Assembly (NCBI RefSeq): GCF_034702125.1 | Contig: NC_085868.1 | Span: 26,688,701 to 26,752,700 of the forward strand | Reading direction: 5' to 3' | DNA length: 64,000 nt | DNA from: Engraulis encrasicolus | Lineage: Eukaryota; Chordata; Actinopteri; Clupeiformes; Engraulidae | Shown: positions 25,718 through 38,181 of the stretch, one piece after another | Numbering within the stretch: position 1 is the stretch's first letter | How the letters are laid out: each line of letters opens with the position of its first letter | Notes under the pieces: generated by a model | What the model saw: only the letters and a program-made list of their open reading frames with translations | What the model was told of the DNA's origin: nothing | Database searches by the model: none | Made by a program: the position numbers and the translations under genes

Positions 25718-26371
25718 TGATGCGTTCCAAGTAAGTATGCAATAAACATCAAAAACACACTTTGATGTGCAGAAAGTATCCTGGCCTTGCCATTAATATG
25801 CTTCCTGTTCAATTCACATAATAAGCATGCAGGTAGGCCTATATACTAAGACCAGCCTTATCAGACAATGTATTTGTACAAATAATGTTTTGATAGATAG
25901 GATTAAATTAAACTGCAATTAGGCTACTAGTAAAGTTGTTGGTAAGAGTGTCAAGGAACTCAACCACAAAAGGGTCTTCTACAATCAGGTTTATGGGACT
26001 ATAATGGTGGTGAAAAGGGACGAACTCCAAAATTGTAGCTATAATGGGACAACACGTGTATTGTGAATAGCCTACATGCGTATAGGCTATATTGTGCATG
26101 TATTGGTTGTCATAGTCTATGTTGCTGATGACCCTATCTGTATGTTAACTTTTAAATGTGGGGATTTGATAAATCACATCAGTTACAACTTTGTTGTTCT
26201 CCCCCTTTTAACCACCATTATTCAAGTCTTTGCAAACCAACAATGTACCGTCCACGCATCAATAATATTGCCTCATGTGTTTGTCTGGTGGTAACACTTT
26301 GCTTTAACTGTAACTGTGTGTATCCTAATGTAAAGTGTGACTATTAATCTTCATATAGTAAAATACTAACA
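25718..26371 (+). other. 3' UTR start and downstream region of the CD200-like gene
   Basis: After the stop at 25715-25717 a consensus donor (CCAA|GTAAGT) follows at 25731, and an AATAAA lies at about 25741. Either the 3' UTR is spliced or transcripts end at this early signal. No further coding exon was recognised. Confidence 0.4.
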
Positions 26372-26674
26372 CAGGAGTGAGGAATGTCTAGAGGGCCATT
26401 TGTGGCCCTTGAGGCCCTCTTATCCGGCTCCCGACATAATTTTATGTTATGCAGTTTCACATGAAATATGACATGTTTTGCCAAGAAATCTTAAAAATTA
26501 CATTTTCAATACAGTTAAGTCATATTTTCAGGGGACTTAAGTTGGGGTCTCTTGTAAAGGTGGCCGCCTTCAATATAGGCCTAAAGTGCGGGGGGAATAC
26601 TGATTTGTGCTCATATACGGCCCTTGGAGAACTTTATAAGTGGCCCCTCGAATGAAAAAGGTTTCCCAACCCTG
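26372..26674. mobile_element. Degraded hAT MITE
   Basis: Ends CAGGAGTGAGGAATG and GGTTTCCCAACCCTG resemble the CAGGGGTG/CACCCCTG class, with TGGCCC-rich inner ends. The flanking octamers (tactaaca, tacaagaa) match at only 5 of 8 bases, so the insertion is old. Confidence 0.55.
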
Positions 26675-27206
26675 TACAAGAAGAACCAACATGGTTTTGG
26701 TCTGTCAGTCTGACTTGTGGTGTGCGCTGCACATGTTCTGGACTGTAATCAGATGCCTATGAATACCTCAGCCACACCAGGAGCTGAGGGGCAGCCCACT
26801 TCAAAAGCAGCCCGCCAGAGGTTTGTGGGGCAGCTAGCCCATTTATGAGCCGGTAGCGATATCAGAGGCCTCCGTATAGTAACCCCGGCTTTCCACAAAG
26901 ATGAAACAAAAAGTATATAAACTGGATGACTGGCGTGGCTGAGTGAAACGCAAGACAGTTATGTTTGCTATGCAGGAAGTTTTAGAAGGCTGGATCTGTC
27001 GGGGAGCCCCAACCTAATGGTGTGTTGTAACGCTGTGGGGATTTTGTATGCGTTGAAAGAATTTGGCTCAGACGTGACTCTGGAAACTCTCTCTTGCAGT
27101 TACGGCTTGACATTGGCACCTGACAGGCAACAAATGACGGTGTGTCACGTTTTTAACACTAAGGTGTTCGTATGGGTTCAGCTGAGTGTGTTGTGATAAA
27201 TAACAG

Positions 27207-27418
27207 TCATGGCTCAATGGTTAGAGCGCTGGCCTTTGGATCAGAGGATTGCAGGTTCAAATTCCACCCTTATCTTCATCCATGGTTGAGGCGCCCTTGA
27301 GCAAGGCATCTAACCCCACACTGCTCCAGGGCCTGCAACCAATACCCTGTACCTAAAATGACTGCAAGTCGCTTTGAAAAAGCATCAGCTAAATGCACAG
27401 CAATGTAATGTAAAAAGA
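27207..27418 (+). mobile_element. tRNA-derived SINE with an L2-type tail
   Basis: A box TGGCTCAATGGTTAGAGC and B box GGTTCAAATTCC are at tRNA spacing. The 3' part AGTCGCTTTGAAAAAGCATC then AATGTAATGTAA resembles the 3' end of the L2-type LINE at 57.0 kb (AGTCGCTTTGGTTATAAAGC, AATGTAATG). This is the classic SINE plan of borrowing a LINE tail for mobilisation. Confidence 0.85.
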
Positions 27419-27563
27419 TAAGGATGCCTTTTTCTAGCTCCCTGTTTGAGAGGACGCAATGGCAGCACGGCTCAGTCACAAAATGCTACGAGGGCACAAA
27501 CCCATTGACTGCTCATTCAGTTTCGCTCTGTTGGATTGATTCTCTGGGCTCCTCTGTTACAAG

Positions 27564-27566
<3 letters not shown>

Positions 27567-27654
<88 letters not shown>
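27567..27654 (+). repeat. (CT)n microsatellite
   Basis: About 43 CT units ending in a C-run. Confidence 0.95.
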
Positions 27655-27656
<2 letters not shown>

Positions 27657-27959
27657 CCCTCATCCTCCTCAGCTGTATCTAGCTCAGTTTGGTTCATTCA
27701 GTGGACTGCTCTCTTTCTCCTCGCCTCGTCTCCTCGCTGCTGTGCCCTGGTTTGTGGCATTCCTTGGCAGGAAGAGACTATGCCAGCACCCAGGCTCCTT
27801 GCCAGTTTCAGCCGATGGCCCCGCAGAGCCTTTTGAAATGCCCCTCAGGGAGGCCAAGTGAGCGCCAGGGGCCTAGGAAAGGGAGCAGCAAAGGGGATTG
27901 GGGGTAGACGTGTCAGGGGAAGCCAGAGGAGGGGCAAATGGGTCAGTTGTCGCGTAGGC

Positions 27960-28085
27960 AGGAAGAGAGGGGGCCCAGAATTTGGATTTCATTACATTAA
28001 TTACATTAAATGTGGAGGAGGCCCTTCCGATAACTTTGTCCCTGGCCCCAGACAAAACTGTCTGTGGCCCTGCTTTTCAGGATGC
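27960..28085 (+). repeat. Dispersed GGGCCC-rich repeat
   Basis: GGGGGCCCAGAATTTGGAT, then TTACATTAATTACATT, then TGTCCCTGGCCCCAGACAAA, then CTGTGGCCCTG. The same order of words occurs at 45.67-45.83 kb. Non-coding interspersed repeat of unknown class. Confidence 0.6.
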
Positions 28086-28760
<675 letters not shown>

Positions 28761-28814
28761 GCGTGTGCGTGTGCGTGTGCGTGCATGCGTGTGCATGCAT
28801 GCGCGCGCACAAAG

Positions 28815-29203
28815 CTGAACATGCTGGGAGAAATTTGAAATACTAGCCCGCAGTGACTTTTAATTGAGTACCCCTGCATATTTCCAAAGATGATCTAGTG
28901 GGGGTTCAGACTGAAAAAGGTTCAACAGGAAAGTCATGACCATTCAGGAGACTGGATTGGATCCCTTTTGTTGCATTGGTGACGTGTAGTCCATTTTATC
29001 TTCATTGTAAAATTAATTTGTAAATCTGTAAAGTATTTCGGACTCCCGACTCTAGTTCAGGTGGGCAATCCTTGCTGCGGGCCCAATGCAACCAATAGAT
29101 GAGAATGTGTGCGAGAGAGTGTGTCCTGATCACAGTTCTTGTTCAACTATGCCCCCTAAAGGCTACTTCTGTGACCAAGCAGTGCGTGTGCGTGTATGTG
29201 TAT

Positions 29204-29250
<47 letters not shown>

Positions 29251-30063
29251 GACAGAGAGCTTCTCATTTGGTTCATTGCTGGCCAAAATCCCTGGAGAGG
29301 GGTTTGGTTTCACTTGCCCGTAAGTGACATAATGACACCAACAACACCAGCCACGTGTACCCGTGTGACTCAGAGATCATAGTCATCATTTCATCTGAAG
29401 TCACACCCCACCTCATGATAGTAACTCACACACACACATAGTAGATTGCCCCATATTTTGCAATTGTATTTCCTTTTGAATTGTACATTAATCGCTCCTA
29501 TTCCTCCCTTGTTGAATCATTTTGTGGAAGAAGGCAGTCAGTTGCGTGTGAGGTCTGGGCTTTTTGTTGTTGCATGTGAAAAGGGCTTGAGTCATGACTT
29601 TGATATCTGTTGTTAGAAAATCCCTGATTATCCAGAGCAAACACATGCCAAAGGGAAGTCCGTGACTGTGCATGTTCGCACTGCTTTCAGTTTAAGCAAT
29701 GGGGAAGTCAAGTGTTTGCCATCTAATCCCCGGGCTATTATCTGTTGTGAATTCAAGTATTCTTTCAGGGTGTTGTTTTTCGGTGTCTTACAGTAACCTT
29801 CTGTATGCTCCAGTGGTCATATGAGTGGAGACTTACCGAATCAATTATCAGCAACAAGACGTGTACACATTGACTTTTACTTCCTTGTCTGTGCTGGTTG
29901 TTGAGGTGAGGTTTCCCATGCAACAGGCAGGCTAGGGACTGACGGGGCTTTTTCTGACGGGGATAAACTGCTGTATCAGGGAGATCTTTGGAGGAACTTC
30001 AGTACAGTAAATGCAGGGGGAGATTTTGTCAACAACCTGCACTGACACGCATCTTGTTTATTT
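28815..30063. other. Intergenic, no gene seen
   Basis: A short GA/GACA tract lies at 29206-29258. No splice-bounded open frame or recognisable protein was found. Confidence 0.4.
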
Positions 30064-30089
30064 TGTTCTTTCTTTCTTTTGTTTTTTGC

Positions 30090-30165
<76 letters not shown>

Positions 30166-30170
30166 TCGCT
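30064..30170 (+). repeat. (TTTC)n microsatellite
   Basis: A TTTC tetranucleotide tract of about 25 units with degenerate continuation to about 30220. Confidence 0.95.
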
Positions 30171-30795
30171 TTTGCTCTTCATTTTCTTTTGCTCTTTCTT
30201 TCTGTATTTCTTTCTTTCTCTCAGGATAACATTTGACAGGAGAATGCTGTGATGACTGCTTTGGCTCAATGTGATATCTGCATAAAATCTAAAGGAAGTA
30301 CAGAGAACACTTAAGTGTGCACGTGGAACATTCTTTCTTTCTCAAGAAACCTTCAGCTACTGCACTGGATCACTTTAGGACAATGTGCCCTACGGACATT
30401 TCAGAGGAAAACAAAAACAAAAGCATGACTCACACACCTGCATTAGTAAATTGTCTTCTTTAGAATAGGATGGTTCCAGTGTATTGTTTATGTGTAAAGT
30501 CAAGGAGTGTTGGCAGTGAGCAAGTGTTGTGCACCTGTCCCGGTGTCCCATGGTTATCCTGTTTTTTAATGGTCGGTCCCATGCAGGGAAGAAAATATAA
30601 TCTCCCTGGATTTCACTGAATGAAGGATGCCATTGCTCACAAGCAAAAAGGACAATCGAATATATTCATGTTTTTTTTTGTCAAACAGAGATGGCGACCC
30701 CCGCAGTGAACACTGCATCTCCCTGGATGTTTTTGATTTGTGGATTAATATGTTAGCACACTAGGACCTCTAAATGACTTATGAAGACGACATTC

Positions 30796-31122
30796 TTTAA
30801 AGGTACACATGTGTGAGAGTTGTTTATTTCCAGAATGCATGCTACCCATTCACTTAAGTAAAATTTTTCATGAATACTTACCACCACCATCAAATTCCAA
30901 ATATTCATTATGACTGGGAAAATTACACTTTTCATAGGCCTACATGAAAAGGGGGATCTTCTCCATGGTCCGCCATTTGAATTTCCAGAAATGGACATTT
31001 TTAGCTGCAAAAATGACTGTGCTTGGGCCATACTAGAAAGTATTAGTTTATTACTTATTACCCAGTTTCAATGAGCAGTATACCCTTTTTGACAATTTCC
31101 TGCACAGTGTACCTTTAAAGCT
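30796..31122 (+). repeat. MITE family 'AAAGG-ACACTGTG', copy 3
   Basis: It runs from TTTAAAGGTACACATGTGTG to CAGTGTACCTTTAAAG, inverted ends embedded in TTAA-containing flanks. The body is clearly related to the copy at 44.2 kb (TCATTATGACTGGGAAAATT, AAAGGGGGATCTTCTCCATGG). Confidence 0.8.
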
Positions 31123-31290
31123 CAACAAACGTTCTGTCTAACTTTGGTAGCTCCTTAATGCACGCCGTACCACTAGTGGAATGCTGTAATAGTCATTGCA
31201 AAGTTAAGCACCATAGTACTAAGATATGATGAGCCTTTAGTACTGCACTTTGACTTGGTCATTGTGTCACAGTGTCTTAATGGGTTAGGT

Positions 31291-31622
31291 CAGTGGTTCT
31301 TAACCTTTTTTTCTCAGCGCACCCCCTTACCTGTTCCCAAGACTAGCCGTGCACCCCCAACCCAACATGTATAATGTGTATAAGGACTAAAAAAGGATTT
31401 TAATGATGAATCACAATGATTTTTGCTTGAGATATTAATGAAAAGCTTAATGACTTTAAATGGGGTTCAAAACGTGTTTTGATTTGGTTTAGATTTGGCC
31501 TAATCATAGTGTTCCCAAGCTGAATTTTGGTCACAACCTCAACACAAACAATATTCCGCGCACCCCCTGTAATGTCTGGCGCACCCCCAGGGGGTGCCCG
31601 CACCCCAGGTTAAGAACCACTG
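31291..31622. mobile_element. hAT MITE (CAGTGGTTCTTAACC ends)
   Basis: A 332-bp element with ends CAGTGGTTCTTAACC and GGTTAAGAACCACTG, a perfect inverse. The target octamers ggttaggt (31283-31290) and ggttaagt (31623-31630) match at 7 of 8 bases. Confidence 0.92.
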
Positions 31623-31833
31623 GGTTAAGTGATGTCCCATTGGTAAACTTAATGCTAAATTGAAGTGCATGCATGTGAGTGTGTATGTGAGAGAGAGAGA
31701 CTTTGGGGGGGGGGTCAAAGTGGCTTATTTACATGCCAGCATACATTATCATACACTATCATGCACCCACATACAAAGATGTGTCCATATTTATCGCGTT
31801 AAACACTGACATTCAAACACACACACGTTATTG

Positions 31834-31834
31834 G

Positions 31835-31920
<86 letters not shown>
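31834..31920 (+). repeat. (CA)n microsatellite
   Basis: About 43 CA units. Confidence 0.97.
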
Positions 31921-31923
<3 letters not shown>

Positions 31924-32654
31924 ATGTACCATATACACACAGTGTATAGGCTACTAAAAGTTTTTGCACATGGTTACCGTTTGTACGTGTACATGTATCC
32001 ACCAGAGGGCAGTGTTCCTCTGGGGATGAGGTCTAACAATCATATTCACAATGTTAGTACTGTAACCGAAAGGTAAGCATAGAAAGAAAAGTGCCGTATA
32101 GGCCTACATGTTTTGAAAAAGAATGTTCACTGATGGTAAAGCTGTTCCCTAATAAAAATTGATGTCTTTATTTATATACAATAGATTACATTGATGTAAG
32201 AAAAGTATTGCAGTTATAGGTCTAACTACAAAACAGAACAGGTCATGTTTTACGTTTCAAGCTATATTTTTCTTGATTTTTCAATCTTGTAAATATCCCT
32301 GAGTTGTCTGCTGTTTTCAGTAAAGTTGGATGTTCTTTGTTGTGTCATCACGGTGTCCATTTTGTATCTCATAAACAAACTAAGGGAAATGAAAGCAACT
32401 GTTTTGGCAGGTTCCCATCAGGTAGTGACTCTCTCTTACACACAGGAAAAGTACCTCTACACACACATTTTGTTTATTTCTGCTTGTGTACTTGTAAGGA
32501 CTTGGGGACTTTTCGGGGGCAGGTGGGGAGCGGGTGGTGGTGGTGGGGGGGGTGGGGTGTTTCAGAGAGTATGCCCATGTGAAAATAAAATGTTTTCTGT
32601 TGTCATTTGTCATCAATGTAATTGTATTGCTATATCATGTAGCTGATAGTGTTA

Positions 32655-33075
32655 TTAAAAACAATGATCGATTCGGCGATCCGAATCGATGCGGGGCATG
32701 GATGATCCAGAATCGATCCGGCAAGTTCCAGAATCGATCCGGCAATTTTTTTAAGTTTCAATTACTTCCATGGATATTTCGGGAGCAAATGAATGTTACA
32801 TTAAATAAAAGCACTTCAAAACATAGATAGAGATAGATACAGACTGATATAGAAAACAGCTAATAAATTGTTGCTCAGTATCTGACTACTTGTATTGCCT
32901 CATCATGACTGATTAAACATTTGCTTTGCTTTCAGTAGAAATGTAATGCATTGCAATGCATTGTAGAATTGGATCGGATCGGATTGGATCGCATAGAATC
33001 GGATTGAATCGAATCGCTACCTCCCGAATCGTGATCGAATCGGATCGTGAGGGCAGTGTCGATCCACACCACTAA
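32655..33075. repeat. Degenerate inverted repeat rich in GATCGAATCGG words
   Basis: The left end (ATGATCGATTCGGCGATCCG) and right end (CGAATCGTGATCGAATCGG, then GTCGATCCACACCACTA) are related inversely. The style matches the GGATCC-rich hAT ends at 17-19 kb, but no convincing target duplication was found. Confidence 0.45.
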
Positions 33076-33341
33076 TTGTATGAGCTAAGTAGGCTAGGTG
33101 GTCCCTTTCAAGGTAAAATGTCCGAATAGGGTAGCATGTTGAACACACACAAAAAAGAAGTTATTTTCCTGTAATAAGACATACTCAGTGCAGTGAAAGC
33201 CATGGTTGGTTGTCCTATAGGCCTATGTATGGGGGAAGACAGAGTAGAACCCAGACGTAATGAGAGGTTATTATATAGGCCTAAGAGCAACTGTCTGGGT
33301 TTTTGAAGGTTGAGAGAAATGGCCCTACTTATTATCAAAAG

Positions 33342-33930
33342 CAGTGGTTCACAACCTTTTTTGAACAAACGCCCCCTCGAACTCATCATGAGCTTCCCCA
33401 CGCCCCCATGACCTCATTACAAGTCTGCCTAAATATTGAAAGATAAAATAGACTAATCTAGCCTAATGTTATTGGCCCGTCCCCACTCAACTGTACCCTT
33501 CTCAATGCTATAGGGCAGTGGTTCCCAACCTTTTTCTTAGGGGACCCATGTTTTTACTATTTTAAGCTTTGGTGACCCAACCACGCGAGCGCCCGCACGA
33601 GACGGAGTCACAAGATGCCCTCTGTTTCCTGCGATAACTTATTTTAGTTATTTTATTCCTCAATTCGTCTTTGGTCAAATATAGAATAAATGTTTAATGT
33701 AGCACTTACAATTTGTTGCGTCTATGCATTTATTAGTTAAATGCTTTGTCTTTTATTCAACATGGGCTATATATATTTAAAACGAAACCCCTTAAAATCA
33801 AGAGGGCTCCGCGACCCCCTGTGGATCTTTGGCGACCCATAAGGGGGGTCCCGACCCATAGGTTGGGAACCACTGCTATAGGGGTCCCCAACAACCCCTG
33901 GGGCGCTGTAGAGCCCCCGTTGAGAAACTA
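33342..33930. mobile_element. hAT MITE (outer of a nested pair)
   Basis: It starts CAGTGGTTCACAACC and ends GTTGAGAAACTA, flanked by atcaaaag (33334-33341) and atctaaag (33931-33938), 7 of 8 matching. It is interrupted by the element at 33516-33875. Confidence 0.65.
33516..33875. mobile_element. hAT MITE (inner of a nested pair)
   Basis: Ends CAGTGGTTCCCAACC and GGTTGGGAACCACTG, with perfect 8-bp duplication ctataggg (33508-33515, 33876-33883). Inner-end words GGGACCC and GGGGTCCCGACCC recur. Confidence 0.95.
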
Positions 33931-34199
33931 ATCTAAAGCATGCATGGAGAAAGTGAAGAGGAAAAGCATGCCTTTCCTATTCCACAGAGCAGAGGTGGGG
34001 GAGGGGAGGGGTATCATATAGTGGTCATGATGTTTAGGTACTTCCAAACATGCAAATCAAACTCAGGTGACGGGATGGGCGAGATTTCAAGATAGTCGCA
34101 GGGACTACTTCACAGCAGCTTATCTCAAACATTTGATTATCTGTGTCAGTCAGGAAGTACATTGTACATCCTTTAGTCAGAATGGTAATCTGTGGCAGG

Positions 34200-34392
34200 G
34201 AAATGGTTTGGCCCAGTGCCAATGCCAGCCTCCGGAGTAGTCACAGTAGAGGGCATGACATTACAGTTGAGCTGTAGTAAGAATACTGTAGAACTGGTTC
34301 TTCACTGGAACCGTCTTGGGGCCCACAATTTTCGATGGAACTTATGTTGCGACCCATCTACAACTGGTCAATTTATTCTAATCATCAAAAGT
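34200..34392 (+). pseudogene. Ig V-like domain relic cut by repeats
   Basis: An open plus-strand frame reads ASGVVTVEGMTLQLSC, then LVLHWNRLG, then GQFILIIKSIK. This is a plausible A'-B strand with cysteine, C strand with tryptophan, and E strand of a V-type Ig domain. It stops at a LINE/SINE-like tail (34393 on) and then the gypsy element. The F strand (YxC) was not found on the far side of the insertion. No good acceptor was identified. Confidence 0.4.
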
Positions 34393-34563
34393 ATAAAATT
34401 ACATTTCATTACATTGCATTTGGCAGACACTTTTTAACCAAAGTGATTTACAATCGAGGACATAATCATAGCCAGCATCACCAACAGATACGAAGTACAC
34501 AGGAAATATACAGAACAACCAGTATAACCATGCATGTTCTCATCAGCATTTGCATTTGACATA
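34393..34563 (-). repeat. L2/SINE-type 3' tail, insertion site of the gypsy element
   Basis: ATTACATTGCATTTGGCAGA followed by CACTTTTTAACCAAAGTG is the inverse of the L2-type 3' end seen at 57.0 kb (AAGTCGCTTTGG, GTCTGCCAAATGCAATG). It is truncated by the LTR element. Confidence 0.6.
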
Positions 34564-35567
34564 TGTTGCCTCCCTAACTGATATGTTAGGGGAGCACCGA
34601 TTCTCCCTGTGGTAGGAAAAGACAAAACACACACGTTGTTCAGATGTTCGCTTCACAGGAAGAACTTTTATTTCTCCTCAAAATGTAAATTAGAACACTT
34701 GTGACTTAATGAAAGTATTCACACAGAACATTTACCTTAAATGATCATTTTATGTTTGCAACAAACTCATTTAACCATGTCACTGTGACACAGTCACATA
34801 GAATCATTAAATCTTCAACATTGAATTCAAACAATGACCAAATCATAAGTACCCAAATACATGAAAACCTGCAGTTTTATCCTGAAATTACCAGGGATAT
34901 ACATTTATCCCAAATGCATTGTCCAATATGTGAATAAACCAGCTTAAGATTAAAGATCCTTAAACCCAAGCATAAAACAAATTATTCACAGACTCCATAA
35001 CAAGTGAAAGCCTAAGCTTTAGGTGCTGTAATGATACATAAAAGTCCGTTTTTTTTACCAAAGTTAGCATGGTTAACCATTCAAAGGCATACCTAGGGCA
35101 AGCCCACTGGCTAGAATAACTAGCTTTACACCAAATATCTCAATCACACTGCATCAACATCGCTATTTCCTCAATTACAAACTCAAAGTACAAATTATAA
35201 CAAACAGTCAAACGAATCTGCACACTTAACCCTGCAATATCTCAACATTAATAATCCCAAGTTGTAGGTTGATACTGACCTGTGGGTAGGAAAAGAACAA
35301 ACAACACAAACGTTGTTTCAGATGTTCGCTCACAGGAAAGAACTTTTATTCTCCCCCTCTGCGGTGTTTAAATGCTATCCCTACCATGCAAGCGCTGTTC
35401 GCCCCCATTGTGGGGAAGTTGCCCACCAAGGAAAATAAAGAGTGCAAATAAAACATTGCTCTAGTACTGACCCACACAAATATTAAATGTAACACAAATA
35501 AAATGGTAAATGCAAGAAAATAATGGGTGTCTTTTTTACATTAATTACTAATTAAAACCCCATTACA
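34564..35567 (-). repeat. 3' LTR of the gypsy element
   Basis: About 1004 bp, matching the 5' LTR along its whole length but with many scattered one- and two-base insertions. An internal direct repeat (complement of CTGTGGTAGGAAAAGAC onward) is present near 34607 and 35280, as in the other LTR. Confidence 0.92.
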
Positions 35568-35582
35568 CTCTCCCCCTCCTTA
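35568..35582 (-). promoter_or_regulatory. Polypurine tract
   Basis: In sense orientation AAGGAGGGGGAGAG directly precedes the 3' LTR, the position expected for the plus-strand primer of reverse transcription. Confidence 0.75.
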
Positions 35583-36453
35583 AAAGAATTCCTCCTGACA
35601 GTTCCTATGTTAATGCCCTAAGTGAAACAATTGCAATAAAGCTGTGTGCAAGGGAGGGTGTAAGGGTTAGGGACAAAGTTTGGGGACACTACGAAGTGGT
35701 AACTGGGTAAAGAGAGTTCACGGCTGCGCCCCAAATGTGAGGTAATGATGGTGGTGCCAAGAGAATCGTAAGTGAAGCCTTTCAGTCGGCCGGCCTTGTC
35801 GCTGGTAATCTCCTCACCCGACTTCATCTTCTATATTTTGCATTCTCAATCTCCCCATTTGAATCAATCCTCTCCTCAACAATCTCTGTGTATTCTGTAC
35901 CGATCCAATCCATCCTGAATGATCTCAGGTTCTTGTCTTTTAGGTTTCCAAACTCATTGGCTTGTTTCATCAGCTCTGTTGCGCATGAGAAATGCGGGTG
36001 CTGGGACCTGCAATCCTGTCAGTCCATAGCAAGGGTTCTGCTCCGGATTCGTACCTGTGGGTAAGTAATACTCCTCTTTCCTCATCAGAGACTCTCTGTA
36101 ACTGCAGGTCAATGCATTTTTCTGTTTTTTTTTCTGCCTTTTCGTTTTGTCAGTTTTCTATTGCGGGGAGGACAGCATCAAGAGGTAATCTCATTTACTG
36201 GCAAAAGCAGGTTTCCGATGGAGCACACGCAAGCGCTTAGTAACCTCTCCTGGCGTACTTTGTATACTGGTCCATCTCCCTATCCGTTCCTCACAACACG
36301 ATGCACTCCATTTTCCAGTATGCACGCATTTGCCAGTGCCCCCATCTCCTGAGCAAGTTTTTTCACTAGCACTCTGTCACCAGTTGCAGACACACCCCTC
36401 TCAATTGTTTTGTCATACTGGTTCTTTCCTTTGGTTGAGACTTCTGACTGTTG
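35583..36453 (-). other. Gypsy 3' region, degraded
   Basis: The sequence between the integrase remnant and the polypurine tract has no long open frame. A short frame at 35618-35827 (start MKSGEEITSDKAGRLKG) may be the end of the polyprotein. No envelope signature was found. Confidence 0.4.
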
Positions 36454-38181
36454 TCACTTGCAATCCAGGTAGGCAGCTCGCATCCTGTCAGCCCACGTTG
36501 AGCAAATGACTGTGACTTTGTGTCTCTGTGTCCTTGTTTTAGGACTAAAGATTAAGTCAATTTGGTAATCGGTGTTCCTGGCATATAGTAGGAAAAAAGG
36601 AGAGTATCCCGTGGCATCATGCCTTGTGCAGTTGTAGCATGCCACAATGTGGGTTAGATTGATCTTTCCACTCACTCTTCTTCTCTTCTTTGCAGGTGCG
36701 CAACATTTGAGGAGAGTACGATTTTTTCTTTTTTTTTTTTTTTTTCAGAAGCCTATTCCACGGGGTTGCATTGTGGATGATAAGGAGTCGTTCGGAATGA
36801 AAATAAATATAATTAATATAAATTATTAATATTTAATATATATTAATATAATATATATTAATATATAATAATAGTCATTTAATATATTAATATATAATAT
36901 ATATATATATTATAATATTTTAAATTTATTTATTAATATAACATATTTCTATTATTATATTTTAATATAATATTTTATCATATATTTATCTTATAATTAT
37001 ATATTTTTATATATATATATTTATAATATATTATATAAAATAATATATTACTAATTATTTAATATATTATATAAAATATTATTATATATCATATATATAT
37101 TCATATAATTAATAATATCATTATAATTATATAATTATTATTATTATGCATTTATTATAAATATTATAATTTTAAAATATTTATATTATATTTAATATAT
37201 ATAATATATATAATATCTATGATATAATAAATATGTAATATATTCATCATATATAATATATAATATAGAATAATTTATTTATAATATATATATATAATTA
37301 ATAATATATAATATACTTTTAATATATTATTATATATAATAATAATATATATATATATATATATTATATTATTAATTATAATTATATATTTTATTTATCT
37401 ATTAATTATTCATATATATTTTTATTTATTAATAATAAAATTTTTATATATATAATAAATTAAATAGATCAATATATATATATAAATTATATTAATATTA
37501 TCATAATATATATATATATAAAATATATTTATATAATTAAATATATATATAATTCAAATATAATTTATATATATATTAACTATTATCCCGCCCAAGTTTT
37601 GCAATCTTCGAAACAGACCGATTTCAACTCACACGTCCTTGTTCATGATGAAGTTTTTCTGGATATCCAAAGCGAGGAATGAAATCCTGAATATCTTTTC
37701 AGCTCCTGTCTTGGCCTGATTTTGTTCCTCGTTGGTTATGCCTGAGCAAAGCGTGTGAAATGGTCGACCATCACAAGGTGATTTATACTCGACCCCTCCT
37801 TTACTTGGCTCCAGGTGTAAATAGTCCAACGAGACCATCTCAAAGGGTGCACTTGTGTAATAGACCCCATAGGAGCTCGTTGTGGGACCACGGGATTTTT
37901 TTGTTTATGCAGGCACTTTTCTTTGGTCACATAGTCCCTCAATGTCTTGCTTTCATGTAGGCCAAAAAAATCTTCACACAGCTAGTTGAAATTACCTTTT
38001 CGGTAAACCCTACATGTCCCATGTCGTTATGTAAGCTCTGCAACACCAGAGGTTTCAGGTGTTCGGAAGGACCAGTATTGCTTTGTACTGTTCAGTTTGG
38101 CGGTAGATATTCCCATATCCACCTCCAGATTGCTCCACTCATACAGTAATCTCCTTTGTCCATCTCCCCATTGTTTTCCTG
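36454..38181 (-). pseudogene. Gypsy integrase, frameshifted and interrupted
   Basis: Integrase pieces occur in different minus-strand frames. A zinc-binding-like stretch (LHNDMGHVGF) lies near 38010-38040, catalytic-core pieces (VMVDHFTRFAQA at about 37736-37780 and a GYPEKLHHEQG-like stretch near 37650) follow, and a later piece (HDATGYSPFFLLYARNT) lies at 36550-36630. At least three frame changes plus the A/T block at 36785-37590 separate them. The core catalytic residues cannot be read in one frame. Confidence 0.7.
36785..37590. repeat. Extreme A/T block inside the integrase region
   Basis: About 800 bp almost without G or C, made of TATATA/TTAATA/ATAATT words with no fixed period. It sits between two parts of the integrase remnant. 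It may be an expanded AT satellite or a poorly resolved assembly segment. Confidence 0.85.

Noticed and set aside
27207..27280. Possible tRNA gene
   Set aside because: A and B boxes are present, but no cloverleaf acceptor stem closes. The L2-like tail marks it as a SINE.
32304..32646. Overlapping frames of about 100 codons
   Set aside because: No recognisable domain; they include a (GGT)n run and lack convincing splice context.
35583..36453. Possible envelope gene of the LTR element
   Set aside because: No signal peptide, membrane helix or long open frame. Treated as degraded 3' polyprotein or non-coding sequence.
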